Shown: positions 53,958 to 63,813, numbered from the stretch's first letter. The stretch is 64,000 bases of DNA from Deltaproteobacteria bacterium (GCA_002719955.1 PBFW01000070.1:208540-272539); one strand, 5' to 3'. Numbers and translations are program-made. The notes: generated by a model from the sequence alone, not told the origin.

Positions 53958-55145
53958 ATGCCGAAGCTCGACTACCGCGTCGTCGACGCCGACCACCACT
54001 ACTATGAGGCGGCCGACGCCTTCACCCGCTACCTGGATCCGAAACTCGCGCGGCGAAATTTTCAGTGGACCGAGTTGAACGGGCGCCCCACTCTGATCAT
54101 CTGCGGGAAGGTGAGCCATTTCATACCGAATCCGACCTTCGACCCGGTCGCGAAGCCGGGCAGTCTCGACAATTTCTTTCGTGGCCATAATCCCGAAGGT
54201 CTCAATATCCGTGAGGCCTTCGGCGAACTCGAGCCGATCAGTCCCACTTATCGCGATCGGGACGCCAGGCTCGCGCAGATGGATGAGCAGGGCGTCGAAG
54301 CGTGCTGGATGTTTCCGACGCTCGCGGTGGGCGTCGAGGAGGCTACGAAGCATGACGCGGCGATCACCCATGCGGCGCTGCACGCCTTCAACGAGTGGAT
54401 CTTCGATGATTGGGGTTTCGCCTACCAGAATCGGATTTTCGGCACGCCGCTGATCTCGCTCATGGACATCGACAAGGCAGTCGCCGAGGTCGAATGGGTG
54501 CTCGAACGAGGAGCGCGCATCCTGCACCTGCGCTCGGCGCCGGTCCCCGGCCCGAAACGCCATTCGATCGCGGACCCGATCTACGATCCTTTCTGGGCAC
54601 GGGTCAATGAGGCTCGGGCGACCGTGGCCTTTCACGCCTGCGAAACGGGTTACGGAGAATATGCTGCCCATTGGGGTGAGCCCGAGATGGTGGAAGCCTT
54701 CAACTACAGCCCCTATACGCAGGTCACCCAGAGCGACCGTGCGATCGTCGATTCCCTGGCGGCGCTCGTCGTCCACGGTGTATTCGACCGTTTCCCACAG
54801 GTCCGAGCAGCTAGCATCGAGAACGGATCTTTCTGGGTGCACGGTTTCCTGAAGAACCTCGCCAAAGCTGAGCGCATGAACGTCGGTTCATTCAAGCAGC
54901 CGCCCCTCGAAAATTTTCGTCGCCATGTCGCCATCGCGCCCTTCTACGAAGAGGACGTGATCCATCTGGCCGGCGCGATCGGCGCCGAGAATATCCTGAT
55001 GGGATCTGATTTCCCGCATGCGGAAGGGCTCGCGGAACCCTGGACCTTCGTGAAGGAACTCGAGAAATTCAGCGATGCAGAGCAGCGCGCGATCATGCGC
55101 GACAACACACTGCGTCTGCTCGACCCGGCGGGTGCACCCGATTGA
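53958..55145 (+). CDS. Amidohydrolase-2-family metal-dependent hydrolase, copy 4
   Basis: This 395-residue protein has DADHHYYEAADAF at the N-terminus (D-x-D-x-H), an unusual VAFHACETGYGEYAAHWG segment, and MGSDFPHAEG at the C-terminal acid. GAGGAG precedes ATG 53958. It follows the sulfatase by 200 bp and precedes an LLM flavoenzyme by 97 bp on the same strand. Confidence 0.85.
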   Translation: MPKLDYRVVDADHHYYEAADAFTRYLDPKLARRNFQWTELNGRPTLIICGKVSHFIPNPTFDPVAKPGSLDNFFRGHNPEGLNIREAFGELEPISPTYRDRDARLAQMDEQGVEACWMFPTLAVGVEEATKHDAAITHAALHAFNEWIFDDWGFAYQNRIFGTPLISLMDIDKAVAEVEWVLERGARILHLRSAPVPGPKRHSIADPIYDPFWARVNEARATVAFHACETGYGEYAAHWGEPEMVEAFNYSPYTQVTQSDRAIVDSLAALVVHGVFDRFPQVRAASIENGSFWVHGFLKNLAKAERMNVGSFKQPPLENFRRHVAIAPFYEEDVIHLAGAIGAENILMGSDFPHAEGLAEPWTFVKELEKFSDAEQRAIMRDNTLRLLDPAGAPD

Positions 55146-55242
55146 TCGGGGACTCCTCGCGTCCACGCGAGGAAGCCCTGTGGTGTGGAGTGGGATTTTC
55201 TGCGATGACAAGGCGAATACACGGGCGGATCGGAGGCGTGGA

Positions 55243-56421
55243 ATGAAGCTGGATATCTTCTCGGAAATTCAGAGCGCACAGCCCTCAAGCGAAATCGATG
55301 CTGCTGCGATCGTCCAAGAGACCATTGATCAGGCTCGAGCGGCCGATGCCGGGGGCTTCGATTGCTGGTGGTCGGTGGAACATCACAGCGCGGCCGCCTT
55401 CAGTATCAGCTCTGCTCCGGAAATGATGTTGACCGTGTTGGCACAGCACACCGATCGCATCCGTCTCGGCACGTCTGGGATCCTGGCTCCCTTCGCGATC
55501 CATCATCCGGTGCGAATCGCCGAACGAGCGGCCTGGCTCGACGTCTTCAGTGGAGGGCGGCTCGAGTTGGGGCTGGCGCGTTCGGGAGGTGCCGAGTGGG
55601 AGATCTTCGGGGTCGACGCCGAACGCAGTCGCGCCGAGGTTCGAGAGAGCCTGCGCATGATTCCGAAGATGTGGGCGCCCGGCAGCTTTTCCTGGAACAG
55701 CGAACTGATCCGCATTCCCGAACGGGAGATCATGCCCAAGCCCATTCAAGGGCCGCATCCCCCTCTTTGGCTGACGGTGACCGGTCCCGACTCCTGCGAG
55801 CAGGCGGGGCTGCTCGGAGTGGGCATGTTGGGCTCTGCAAATTTCTCACCCCTGGAACACGTCACGCTGGCGATCGAGAGCTACGAGAAGGGCTTGGCCA
55901 AATGTGAGGCTCCGGCGGGTTCCTTCATCAATCGCCAGACGGCCATGTTCACGATCGTTCACTGCGCCGAGAGTCGCGACGAGGCCATCGAGAGTGGTGC
56001 GGCGGAAGCGGCCTTGTGGTTCATGAACGAAGCACCCAGCGTGTTTCGTGTGGCGCGCGAGGGGTGGCTCAACTTGATCCGTGGGCTGAGGGGGGAGGGC
56101 GCCGCGTCGAAGCCGATGCTCGATGCGCCAGAGCCGGCTCCGACCGACGCTGATTTGAACGACCCCGTCCCCCTGATCGCGTTGATGAATCGTCAGCGCG
56201 CTGGGCAGAAATTGGATCCCGAGGAGGTCTTTGACGCCATGGAGCCCTTCGACACCTGCGTGATCGGTGACGTCGACAGCTGTCGCAGCAAGCTGCGTGC
56301 CTTCGAGGCTACCGGCCTCGATCGCCTGATGTGCATGGTGCAATTCGGCAAGTTGGCTCCAGAGGCGGCGCTTCGCAGCATCGAGATTCTCGGAAAACAG
56401 ATCGTGCCCGAATTTAGCTGA
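55243..56421 (+). CDS. LLM-class flavin-dependent oxidoreductase
   Basis: This 392-residue luciferase-like monooxygenase has WWSVEHHSAAAF, LGTSGILAPFAIHHPVRIAE and DVFSGGRLELGLARSGG, the typical TIM-barrel segments. Such enzymes use reduced FMN or F420. An inserted alanine/proline-rich region (DAPEPAPTDADLNDP) precedes the last helices. ATG 55243 has GGAGG six bases upstream. It may oxygenate a compound related to the amidohydrolase substrate. Confidence 0.87.
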   Translation: MKLDIFSEIQSAQPSSEIDAAAIVQETIDQARAADAGGFDCWWSVEHHSAAAFSISSAPEMMLTVLAQHTDRIRLGTSGILAPFAIHHPVRIAERAAWLDVFSGGRLELGLARSGGAEWEIFGVDAERSRAEVRESLRMIPKMWAPGSFSWNSELIRIPEREIMPKPIQGPHPPLWLTVTGPDSCEQAGLLGVGMLGSANFSPLEHVTLAIESYEKGLAKCEAPAGSFINRQTAMFTIVHCAESRDEAIESGAAEAALWFMNEAPSVFRVAREGWLNLIRGLRGEGAASKPMLDAPEPAPTDADLNDPVPLIALMNRQRAGQKLDPEEVFDAMEPFDTCVIGDVDSCRSKLRAFEATGLDRLMCMVQFGKLAPEAALRSIEILGKQIVPEFS

Positions 56422-56495
56422 GGAAGATCGCCCTCATCATCACACACGTCCGACGAGGATCTTTTGAGCCCTGCGCAGATTCTGGGCCAGCGGCT

Positions 56496-57407
56496 CTAGC
56501 GCCCGCTGCGTTTGTCGATCATGTCGGCGAGCAAGGTGAAGGTCGCGGTCTGGATGGCGAAGAGGAGCAGAAGAACGGTCTTGTCCGTCAAATTTCGGGA
56601 GATGAAGACGTCATACGAGATGCTGGCGAGAAAGGCGAGCGAGAGTACGGCGATCAGCGGTGCGAGAACCCGGATCGGCGCAAAATACATTCCCGTTCGA
56701 AGGATCAACTGAAATATCCTCAGGGTGTCGCGGATGGGTCGAATCTTTGATCTGCCGATGCGTGCTGTGTAGCCAATCGGAACGAAGCGCACGTCATATC
56801 GGTTGCAGAGCAGAGCCATCGTGATCGTGCTGGTGAAGCTGAACGTATCGGGCAGGATATTCATGTAGTTATCAGCGACCGATCGTCGAAAGACGCGCAT
56901 CCCGGAGTTGATGTCGGGAATCGGCTCGCCGGTGAGCCAGGACGAGTAGGCGACCAGGAACGATTTGGGAATTCTCCGAATCAGGGGGTATTCGACATCG
57001 GGAGCCGTGCGAGCGCCGACCACCATGTCGGCATTCCAGCAGAGGGCGATGAGTTCCGGCAGACGTTCGAGCGGATAGCTTCCATCGGCATCTGTAATGG
57101 CGATGAACTCGGCAGATGAGCGGCGAATCCCGGTCTTGAGCGCTGCCCCGTATCCACGATTGCGCCGATGTTGTGCCACGCGGAGTTCCGCGTACTCTCG
57201 GTCGAGCTCGTCCAGGACGCCACTACTTCCATCGCTGGACCCGTCGTCGACCACGACGATCTCGAAGCTCTGGTCCGTGTCGCTCAGATGCTGCAACAGC
57301 GACTCGACGGTTTTTCGGATCCCATCGACTTCGTTGTAACACGGAACGATGACACATAGGGTCGCTTGGACGCCCTGGCGTTCCGGATGGGTGATCTCGT
57401 GATTCAT
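56496..57407 (-). CDS. Family 2 glycosyltransferase, dolichyl-phosphate-mannose-synthase type
   Basis: This 303-residue GT2 enzyme has VIVPCYNEVDGIRKTVE, DDGSSDGS and DADGSYPL in its GT-A domain, and two C-terminal membrane helices (VLAPLIAVLSLAFLASI, LLLLFAIQTATFTLLA). It should transfer a sugar to a polyprenyl phosphate at the inner membrane. It reads in the same direction as the polytopic membrane gene upstream, with 297 bases between it and a remnant (57408-57704) in which I see nothing else. Confidence 0.9.
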   Translation of the reverse strand: MNHEITHPERQGVQATLCVIVPCYNEVDGIRKTVESLLQHLSDTDQSFEIVVVDDGSSDGSSGVLDELDREYAELRVAQHRRNRGYGAALKTGIRRSSAEFIAITDADGSYPLERLPELIALCWNADMVVGARTAPDVEYPLIRRIPKSFLVAYSSWLTGEPIPDINSGMRVFRRSVADNYMNILPDTFSFTSTITMALLCNRYDVRFVPIGYTARIGRSKIRPIRDTLRIFQLILRTGMYFAPIRVLAPLIAVLSLAFLASISYDVFISRNLTDKTVLLLLFAIQTATFTLLADMIDKRSGR

Positions 57408-57704
57408 TCTTCGTCCATGGTCTGCACAGTCCGGGAGGGACCTGCTTCGCTTCAGAGTACCAGAGGTCGCGCTTTGCGGAAGAAGATTCGCGGCCTTTCC
57501 TCGCGGAAGGCAGAACGTGATCGGAGCAGCAGTCGATCGCTAAACCGGGGCGAGAGGAAGTTCGTGGTGGATGCTGAGCCCTGCTGAAGAGCGAGCGCTT
57601 CAGTCCTCCCTGGGTCGCTGCCGAGATCGCTCGAACCCGATCGTGCGGCGCCCGGTCGGCGGCTTCGAGGGGCTGGGGCCGCGCAGCTCGAACTCGACAT
57701 TTCG

Positions 57705-57991
57705 TCAGATATTTGCCGTGAGGTGCGCACCATGGCCGTCGCTGTAGACCTTGGAGTATTGCGGATCGACCATGAACGGGTTGGAGGATTCGCAGTCGAT
57801 GATTGCGTAGCTCGCCAGCAGATCGCCCGACACGAGAAGGGCATTCACCCCGTCATGGCATGCGCGAGTAAGAATGAGAGGGCGTGGCGTTCGAGCTCGC
57901 TCCGCCCGGAGGGTGTGTGCGTAGAAGCCGAGCACCAGGAAGAAGCCCAGCAGAGTGGGGTGTCGAGGCGCCGGCTTTGCGCCGTCTTCAT
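57705..57991 (-). pseudogene. Small membrane-protein remnant, probably frameshifted
   Basis: ATG 57991, 6 bp after the stop of the membrane gene, starts MKTAQSRR; after about 8 codons a -1 shift would give HPTLLGFFLVLGFYAHTL, a membrane helix, then a region ending YSKVYSDGHGAHLTANI. In its own phase the ATG frame instead becomes Ser/Arg-rich and stops early. I do not recognise the family. It may be a decayed third gene of this envelope cluster. Confidence 0.35.
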
Positions 57992-57997
57992 GATCGC

Positions 57998-59515
57998 TTA
58001 ATGGGTGGCATGGCGGTGCTCGACAGAGGCGTCTGCTCGCGGCTCCGCTCGAATCCCAAGAAGCTCCCATCCGTAGACCATCAGCAGGGAAAATGAATAT
58101 GTTGGGATCAAATAGGTCAGCATGCGGTTGCCGCTATCGGCCCAGGAAACCCGGAAGTGCTGCTGTGTGGCCAGCAGGAGAATGAAAGCCAGCGTGGCGA
58201 CCGGTCCCAAGGAAAGGATCGCAGAGTGGGGGGGGCGGCGGAGTAGAACGCTCATCAGGCCGAGAGCCAGAAAGGCGCACCAGACCCCACCCCAGGACAA
58301 CGAGGCCATGTTGGTGAGGGTCGACATCAGGCCCTGCGATAGCAGATCGAATTTCCATATAAAGGCAGGGACGAGCGATACGCAGAGTACGCCCGTGATC
58401 AGCTTGGGCGTGATGGTTCGCAGGCCGGCGAAGCGCGGGTGCTGGAGCGCGAAAATGACCAGGGTGGCGGTTGCCACTCCGAGGGCGATCAAGCTGATGG
58501 ATTGGGGGGTCAGGACCTGTTTGATGCCCCGAATCGAATGGTAATCACCGGCGCTGCGCAGACCGTGCAGGATCGTGAGCCACACCAGCACCAGCGACGA
58601 GTGGATGGCAAGACCCCAATTCAATATGCAGCGAGGCAGGCGGCTCGGAACGATCGCCATGGCGAGAAAGATCATTGTGATGAGCGGCGTCTCCACGCGG
58701 TGCCATGACAAGGCCAGCGCGAAGACGAATGCGAAGGGAAGCCACGCGGGATTTCGCTCGATCTCTGCCAGCCAGAAACAGCTTGCCGCGAGGAGTAGAT
58801 AGACGCCTGCAGCGTATGTCTCGTGCAAGTAGAAATACTGCACGATCACGAAATAGGGGGTCGAGATGGCCGCGGTAGTGAGTACGACAAGCGCCACAGC
58901 GGGCGTCGAGGCTCGTCCGGGTCCAGCGAGTCCACGGAGGCCGAGGACCAGGAAAGCGGCTGTTGCGGAGAGTGCCAGTACGGCGGGATTGGCGGAGAGG
59001 AAAGGGGTGTCCAAAAAGATCGACATTCCTTGAAGGATGGCCTGGAAGAGGCCCCGGCTCGCGAGTTCCGGTCCGAGCGTGGTCGCGATTTCGCCGTAAT
59101 GCGCAATCGATCGTCCGATGCCGAGGACAGCATGGGAGTCGTTCGTCCAGACTGTCATGCTGAAGCGAGTGGCCAACCACGCACTCGCACCGAAGAGACC
59201 GCTGAAGAGGATTGCCGTCGAGGGAGAGCGGAGGGGTGAAGAGCGGGGCGAGTCCCAGCCGCGCCAATTCGTGCGCAGGCTCAGGCCTGTTCCGGCGAGC
59301 ATGACGCTCGCGACCGAGCCGAAAAGAACGTCTCGCGTGAATGGGATGGGTGACAAGACCAGGGCGATGGAAATCGACACCCAGATCGCTTGTCCGAGAG
59401 GGTAGGCGAGTACGCAGCAGGAGCCGATCCCGATCGGTGACAGGGCCAGGAGTGCCCATGACAATCCCAGGACGTAGATGGCTGCATGAAAATAGAATTC
59501 GTTCAATGGATCCAT
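57998..59515 (-). CDS. Polytopic membrane protein of unknown function
   Basis: This 505-residue protein has about twelve membrane helices and a periplasmic-type loop with TNDSHAVLGIGRSIAHYG. The layout resembles GT-C-type glycosyltransferases or undecaprenyl-linked sugar handling proteins, but I see no diagnostic acidic motif in the first loop. Its ATG lies 13 bp inside the 3' end of the upstream small gene, implying coupling. Next to a GT2 transferase, it probably serves a surface glycan. Confidence 0.7.
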   Translation of the reverse strand: MDPLNEFYFHAAIYVLGLSWALLALSPIGIGSCCVLAYPLGQAIWVSISIALVLSPIPFTRDVLFGSVASVMLAGTGLSLRTNWRGWDSPRSSPLRSPSTAILFSGLFGASAWLATRFSMTVWTNDSHAVLGIGRSIAHYGEIATTLGPELASRGLFQAILQGMSIFLDTPFLSANPAVLALSATAAFLVLGLRGLAGPGRASTPAVALVVLTTAAISTPYFVIVQYFYLHETYAAGVYLLLAASCFWLAEIERNPAWLPFAFVFALALSWHRVETPLITMIFLAMAIVPSRLPRCILNWGLAIHSSLVLVWLTILHGLRSAGDYHSIRGIKQVLTPQSISLIALGVATATLVIFALQHPRFAGLRTITPKLITGVLCVSLVPAFIWKFDLLSQGLMSTLTNMASLSWGGVWCAFLALGLMSVLLRRPPHSAILSLGPVATLAFILLLATQQHFRVSWADSGNRMLTYLIPTYSFSLLMVYGWELLGIRAEPRADASVEHRHATH

Positions 59516-60207
59516 CCAGCGTGCTGAGCGATCTCCTCTTCCGAGAGCACGACGAAGCGCGACGGGCGACTAGCCCCTTCGTGTGGGCCGAGGAGGGCCA
59601 TGACGAACCGCTGCCCTCGTCTCTCCGTCGGGCCCTCCGGTAGCCATAGGCTCATCGGGTGTTTTGAATGCGCCGCTGGGTGTGGAGCTTGATCCGATGG
59701 GCTTGGTTCAGCGGCCCGCGCACGCTTCCTGAGCGCATGGCGACGCGCCATCTGCTTGTGTTCGATTCGATCGAGGGCGGCCGCATCGATACCGGTTCGG
59801 GCGATGAACCCCTGACGGTAGAGACGCATCGAAGGCAGTCGTTTTGCGAGCCTTGCTTGTTCGATGAGCAGGACCGGTTCGGCGACAGGGTCGACCAGAC
59901 CCAGATGGCGAATTGCGATCAACCGTTCGGGAGTGAATCCGGGCCCGCGCGGTACGGAGAGCTCTGCTCCACGGAGTTGATCCTGCAGCGCGTAGTAGAA
60001 CGCATAACGAGATGAAACGCGGTGCCGGTCATCCCGTCGAGCCCCCTCGCTCAGGCGCAAGGGCCCGTAGCCGGGTGACTTGGCGCCGCTCTGGTAGACC
60101 GAGAACGCATACGCATTGACAGCGAGAATCGCGAGCATGATGAAGGGGTAGGTGAATGAGAGCCAGCTGGCGAGTTTATTGTCGTTCCTGTCGGCACTGC
60201 TTTGCAT
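59503..60207 (-). CDS. Single-pass membrane protein, hypothetical
   Basis: This 234-residue protein has one N-terminal membrane helix (FIMLAILAVNAYAFSVY) and a basic, helical remainder without a motif I recognise (LRLSEGARRDDRH, EPVLLIEQARLAKRL). ATG 60207 places the helix near the start; the phase is open much further but that part looks non-coding. It starts the minus-strand envelope cluster and is divergent from the serine hydrolase gene. Confidence 0.55.
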   Translation of the reverse strand: MQSSADRNDNKLASWLSFTYPFIMLAILAVNAYAFSVYQSGAKSPGYGPLRLSEGARRDDRHRVSSRYAFYYALQDQLRGAELSVPRGPGFTPERLIAIRHLGLVDPVAEPVLLIEQARLAKRLPSMRLYRQGFIARTGIDAAALDRIEHKQMARRHALRKRARAAEPSPSDQAPHPAAHSKHPMSLWLPEGPTERRGQRFVMALLGPHEGASRPSRFVVLSEEEIAQHAGWIH

Positions 60208-60412
60208 GCGATCCCTGGGAGCCGCAGAATGCTCGGCGGTCTTGGCGTTCGGGCAGGCTATCACAGCGCCTCTCTGCGACCAAGGAGGCTGCTCGCTCTG
60301 GGGACGGTGCCGACAGGAGCGGACCCAAAGACAGTAGGCGTTCACGTAGCGCTGATCGGCGGGCGCGTGCACCACCGCTAGCGCTACGCTGGCGACCCAA
60401 TCGGAGGTATCG

Positions 60413-61681
60413 ATGTTCCGGATCTCATCCCTATTCCTGCTGGTCACACTCTCGTTGATTGGATGTATCAACGGTCACGCTCCGCTCCATGGATTTTCCG
60501 AACAACGTCTCGCGCGGATCACGGAGGGCATGCAGCGGCATATCGATGCCGGCACGGTCGCGGGCGTAGTGACCCTCGTTCAGCGACATGGCGAGATTCT
60601 GCACGGAGACGTTCTAGGCCATCAAGATCGTGAAGCCGGGACCCCGATGCAGGCCGATACGATCTTTCGGATCTACTCGATGTCGAAGCCGATCACGAGC
60701 GTGGCAGTTCTGATGTTGCTGGAGGAGGGGAAACTTCGGCTGACCGAGCCGGTCGATCGCCTGCTTCCGGAGCTTGCGGATCCCGTCGTGCTTCTGCGGG
60801 CCGATGGCCCCCTCGAAGAGACGCGTCTCGCGTCCGGGCCCATTACGATTCGTGACCTCCTGATCCATACTTCGGGGCTCGCCTACGAGTTCACCAGTAC
60901 AGGTCCGCTCTCGGAGGGGCTGAGGGAGCGGGGCTTGCTAGGAAGCAGCTCGAGATTATCACCCGACGAATGGATCGGCCGTCTGGGTGAGGTTCCGCTG
61001 ATGCGGGATCCCGGGACGCGATGGCATTACAGTCTTTCGACGGACGCTCTGGGTGTGCTCGTCGAGCGAGCCTCGGGCATGCCTTTCGCCGAGTTTCTCG
61101 AGAGACGGGTTTTTCAGCCCCTCGGCATGAGGGATACGTCCTTCTGGGTGCCGGAAGAAAAGATTACGCGATTGGCCGTGAATTATTCGAGAGATCCCGA
61201 AACGGGCGAACTCGTCATTTTCGATCACCCGAGCGATACCCGGTACTCGGTGCCGCCGATCTTCGCTTCTGGAGGGGGCGGGCTCGTCTCGACGGCTGGC
61301 GACTATATTCGTTTCGCAGCGATGCTGACGAACGGCGGTGAATTCGATGGTGTTCGCATCCTGTCGCGCAAGACGGTGGAACTCATGACGACGAACGCGC
61401 TCTGGCCCGAGGAACGGACCATGGGCGCTTTTGGCAGCCGATTCTTCCTCGCGGGTCAGGGATTCGGTCTCGGCGTGTCGGTCGTTGAAGATCTCGGGGC
61501 GGGGGCGAGTCTCGGATCCATCGGACAGAATGGATGGGGCGGTGCGGCCGGTACCTGGTACTGGTCGGATCCGAAGGAGGGCCTCTCCGCCGTCGTGATG
61601 ATCCAACTCATGGGCAATGGCGCGGCTGCGCTCGTTAGTCAGGACTTCCAGACGTTGGTCTATCAGGCGTTGGTGGACTGA
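60413..61681 (+). CDS. Beta-lactamase-class serine hydrolase lipoprotein
   Basis: This 422-residue protein has a lipobox (SLIGC, C18) and a class C beta-lactamase/EstB-like domain: S89-M-S-K92 is the nucleophile motif, WHYSLST holds the tyrosine-type motif and SGGGGLVSTAGDYIRFA matches the C-terminal block. Members are esterases, peptidases or beta-lactamases; esterase activity is most likely. LIHTSGLAYEFTS is a family hallmark. It stands alone on the plus strand. Confidence 0.88.
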   Translation: MFRISSLFLLVTLSLIGCINGHAPLHGFSEQRLARITEGMQRHIDAGTVAGVVTLVQRHGEILHGDVLGHQDREAGTPMQADTIFRIYSMSKPITSVAVLMLLEEGKLRLTEPVDRLLPELADPVVLLRADGPLEETRLASGPITIRDLLIHTSGLAYEFTSTGPLSEGLRERGLLGSSSRLSPDEWIGRLGEVPLMRDPGTRWHYSLSTDALGVLVERASGMPFAEFLERRVFQPLGMRDTSFWVPEEKITRLAVNYSRDPETGELVIFDHPSDTRYSVPPIFASGGGGLVSTAGDYIRFAAMLTNGGEFDGVRILSRKTVELMTTNALWPEERTMGAFGSRFFLAGQGFGLGVSVVEDLGAGASLGSIGQNGWGGAAGTWYWSDPKEGLSAVVMIQLMGNGAAALVSQDFQTLVYQALVD

Positions 61682-61889
61682 GGGAACCCGCGGGACCGAG
61701 TCATCTAGGCGAACGCCGGCTCGACGGGGAATCTCGGGAGAGCACGGTCCGTGCGGAGGGGCCCGAGGCTCACTAGGCTTCGAGTCGAACCCGAATCCGC
61801 CCGCTGCTGCCAGGTGTCCGCCTCGATGTCCGATGATTCGCGGACCGGGGAATCGCCAGAAGAGGGCGGCGCGATCCAAGGAGTCCAGC

Positions 61890-62318
61890 ATGAGAGATCT
61901 CGAAGATCGGATCCAGGCCATTGAAGATCGGACGGCAATCGTCGAGTTGACCGGGCGCTATTGCCATATGGCCAGAACTGGCAACGTGGAGGGAATCGTC
62001 GACCTCTTCTGCGAGGACGGCGTCATGGAGTCCGGCGATACCTGCGAAAAAGGGCACGAACGTCTCCTCGGGGTCTACCGAGAAGCGTTCTCGGGATTGC
62101 GCCCGCTGCCCTGCGTCCACAACCACGACATCACGCTCGACGGAGATCACGCAACGGGGTGCACCTCGGTCGAGATCCGAATGGTCCATGAGGGTGAGGC
62201 CATCACGGCCGCTGGACATTACGATGACACGTTTCGTCGCGTCGGATCAGATTGGAAATTCGAGCATCGCGACCTCACGATCTATCACCAGGTCCCACAC
62301 TTGAAGGGCTGGGCCTGA
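61890..62318 (+). CDS. SnoaL-like (NTF2-fold) protein
   Basis: This 142-residue protein starts with the usual long helix (DRTAIVELTGRYCHMARTGNVEGIVDLF), then strands with HNHDITLDGDHATG and FRRVGSDWKFEHRD. This SnoaL_4-type fold includes hydratases and isomerases for hydrophobic rings such as steroids. AAGGAG lies seven bases before ATG 61890. It precedes a second protein of the same fold. Confidence 0.83.
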   Translation: MRDLEDRIQAIEDRTAIVELTGRYCHMARTGNVEGIVDLFCEDGVMESGDTCEKGHERLLGVYREAFSGLRPLPCVHNHDITLDGDHATGCTSVEIRMVHEGEAITAAGHYDDTFRRVGSDWKFEHRDLTIYHQVPHLKGWA

Positions 62319-62389
62319 TCGAGTCTGCGCGCGGGGCTTGTGACCGCCTCCCGGCTGTGTTTTCGTGAAAAAGAGGAGGCAATACCACG

Positions 62390-62941
62390 ATGACTCAAAA
62401 TAATGATTCTGCGGATCTCGCCCATCGGATCCAGCGCATCGAAGACATCGAAGCGATCAAGCAGACCAAACATCGATATTTCCGATGTTTCGACACGGCC
62501 AATATCAAGGAACTCGCCGAGATATTGACCGAGGACATAACGCTCAGCGTCGTCGGCGGTGTGTACGGTTTCACACTCGAGGGGCGTGATGCCTATCTCG
62601 ACATGGTGCGTGATGGCGCCCACGCCGAAATGGTGACCCAGCATAATGGCCACCATCCCGAGGTCACGTTCGTACACGACACGGAGGCGAAGGCGATCTG
62701 GTATCTGCACGATTTCGTACTCGATTTTCGTCGCCATCAACATATCACCGGTACCGCTTTCTACCGGGATACCTACCGCAAGGAGGATGGCCTCTGGAAA
62801 ATCAGCTACTCGGAGTTCGAGCGCATCTACGAGATCTCGGAACCGATCGAGAAGCGACCCAATCTCACGTACCATTATTTGGCGGAGCACGGCCACAAGC
62901 TCCCGCCGGGTGAGATCAAGCCCTTCAGTCGGGAGGATTGA
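62390..62941 (+). CDS. SnoaL-like (NTF2-fold) protein
   Basis: This 183-residue protein shows the same fold: IEAIKQTKHRYFRCFDTANI, then VTQHNGHHPEVTFVHDTEA and DGLWKISYSEFERIYE. It may form a heterodimer with the preceding protein. AGAGGAGG lies upstream of the ATG. The steroid-5-alpha-reductase-like gene begins 77 bp later. Confidence 0.82.
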   Translation: MTQNNDSADLAHRIQRIEDIEAIKQTKHRYFRCFDTANIKELAEILTEDITLSVVGGVYGFTLEGRDAYLDMVRDGAHAEMVTQHNGHHPEVTFVHDTEAKAIWYLHDFVLDFRRHQHITGTAFYRDTYRKEDGLWKISYSEFERIYEISEPIEKRPNLTYHYLAEHGHKLPPGEIKPFSRED

Positions 62942-63017
62942 AGGGCGCGCATCGCGTCTCGGTCGATCGGGATCTCCGACTCGATAAATATCGCCTTTTC
63001 GCCGCTCTTGCTGAGGC

Positions 63018-63805
63018 ATGATGGATGCCCTGCTCGACCTGGATGTAGCGACGTTCAACAAGTGGCTCTACTTGTGGGCTGCAATGGGCGTATTGTCACC
63101 GCTGGGGATGTGTTTCTCGAAACGGCTCCTGTTCAGCAATCGTTACGAGGACGCGAAGTTTTCGGGTTTGGGGACGATCGACAAGAAGCTCGGGTGGATC
63201 ATTATGGAGACGCCAATCCTGATTGCGGACTCCTGTTTTTTCCTGATGGGAAGGATCCGCTGAACGCGTGGGTCGCCATCATGGCGGCCTTCGTGATTCG
63301 TTATTTTCACCGGGCGCTGATCTTTCCCCATCGAATCAACGTGGCGGGAAAGACCATGCTTGTGGGCGCGATGCTGGCGTCGATGACGTTTTATGTGATC
63401 AATGGGAATTTCATCGGATATTATTTCGGTTCATTGGCGAAATACCCGCTCGAATGGCTGAGTGATCCGAGGTTCATGGTCGGATTGCTTCTCTTCGTGG
63501 GTGGGTTCGCCGTGAACGTGTCCTCGGACAACGTCTTGATCAACCTGCGTGCCCGCGGAGAGATCGGTTACAAGATCCCACGTGGTGGTCTTTTCAAATC
63601 TGCTTCCGGTCCGAATTATCTGGGCGAGATCGGGGAATGGATCGGCTTCGCCCTGAGGTCGTGGTCCGTGCCGGGCGTGGTCGATGTCGGCTGGGTCTCA
63701 CTCACGCTCTTTTCGATCGGGTTGGGAACACACCGTGGGTGTCGCGAGGAGTTCGGAGACCGCTATCCGGGCAACCGCAAAGCCATCCTCTCCTACCTCG
63801 TCTGA
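63018..63805 (+). pseudogene. Steroid-5-alpha-reductase-like membrane protein, interrupted by a -1 frameshift
   Basis: Two phases together encode a steroid 5-alpha-reductase-family (SRD5A/DUF1295-like) membrane protein. From ATG 63018 the first phase covers ~75 residues (GTIDKKLGWIIMETPILIADSCFF) and stops after LMGRIR. A second phase, -1 relative to it, continues from FFPDGKDPLNAW into the hallmark C-terminus: DPRFMVG, GEIGYKIPRGGLF, PNYLGEIGEW, FALRSWS. The joint lies at T TTT TTC (63236-63242), an in-frame slippery heptamer; one missing T would also explain it. If restored it would reduce delta-4 3-ketosteroids or related enones with NADPH. Confidence 0.78.
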
Positions 63806-63813
63806 ATCCAACA

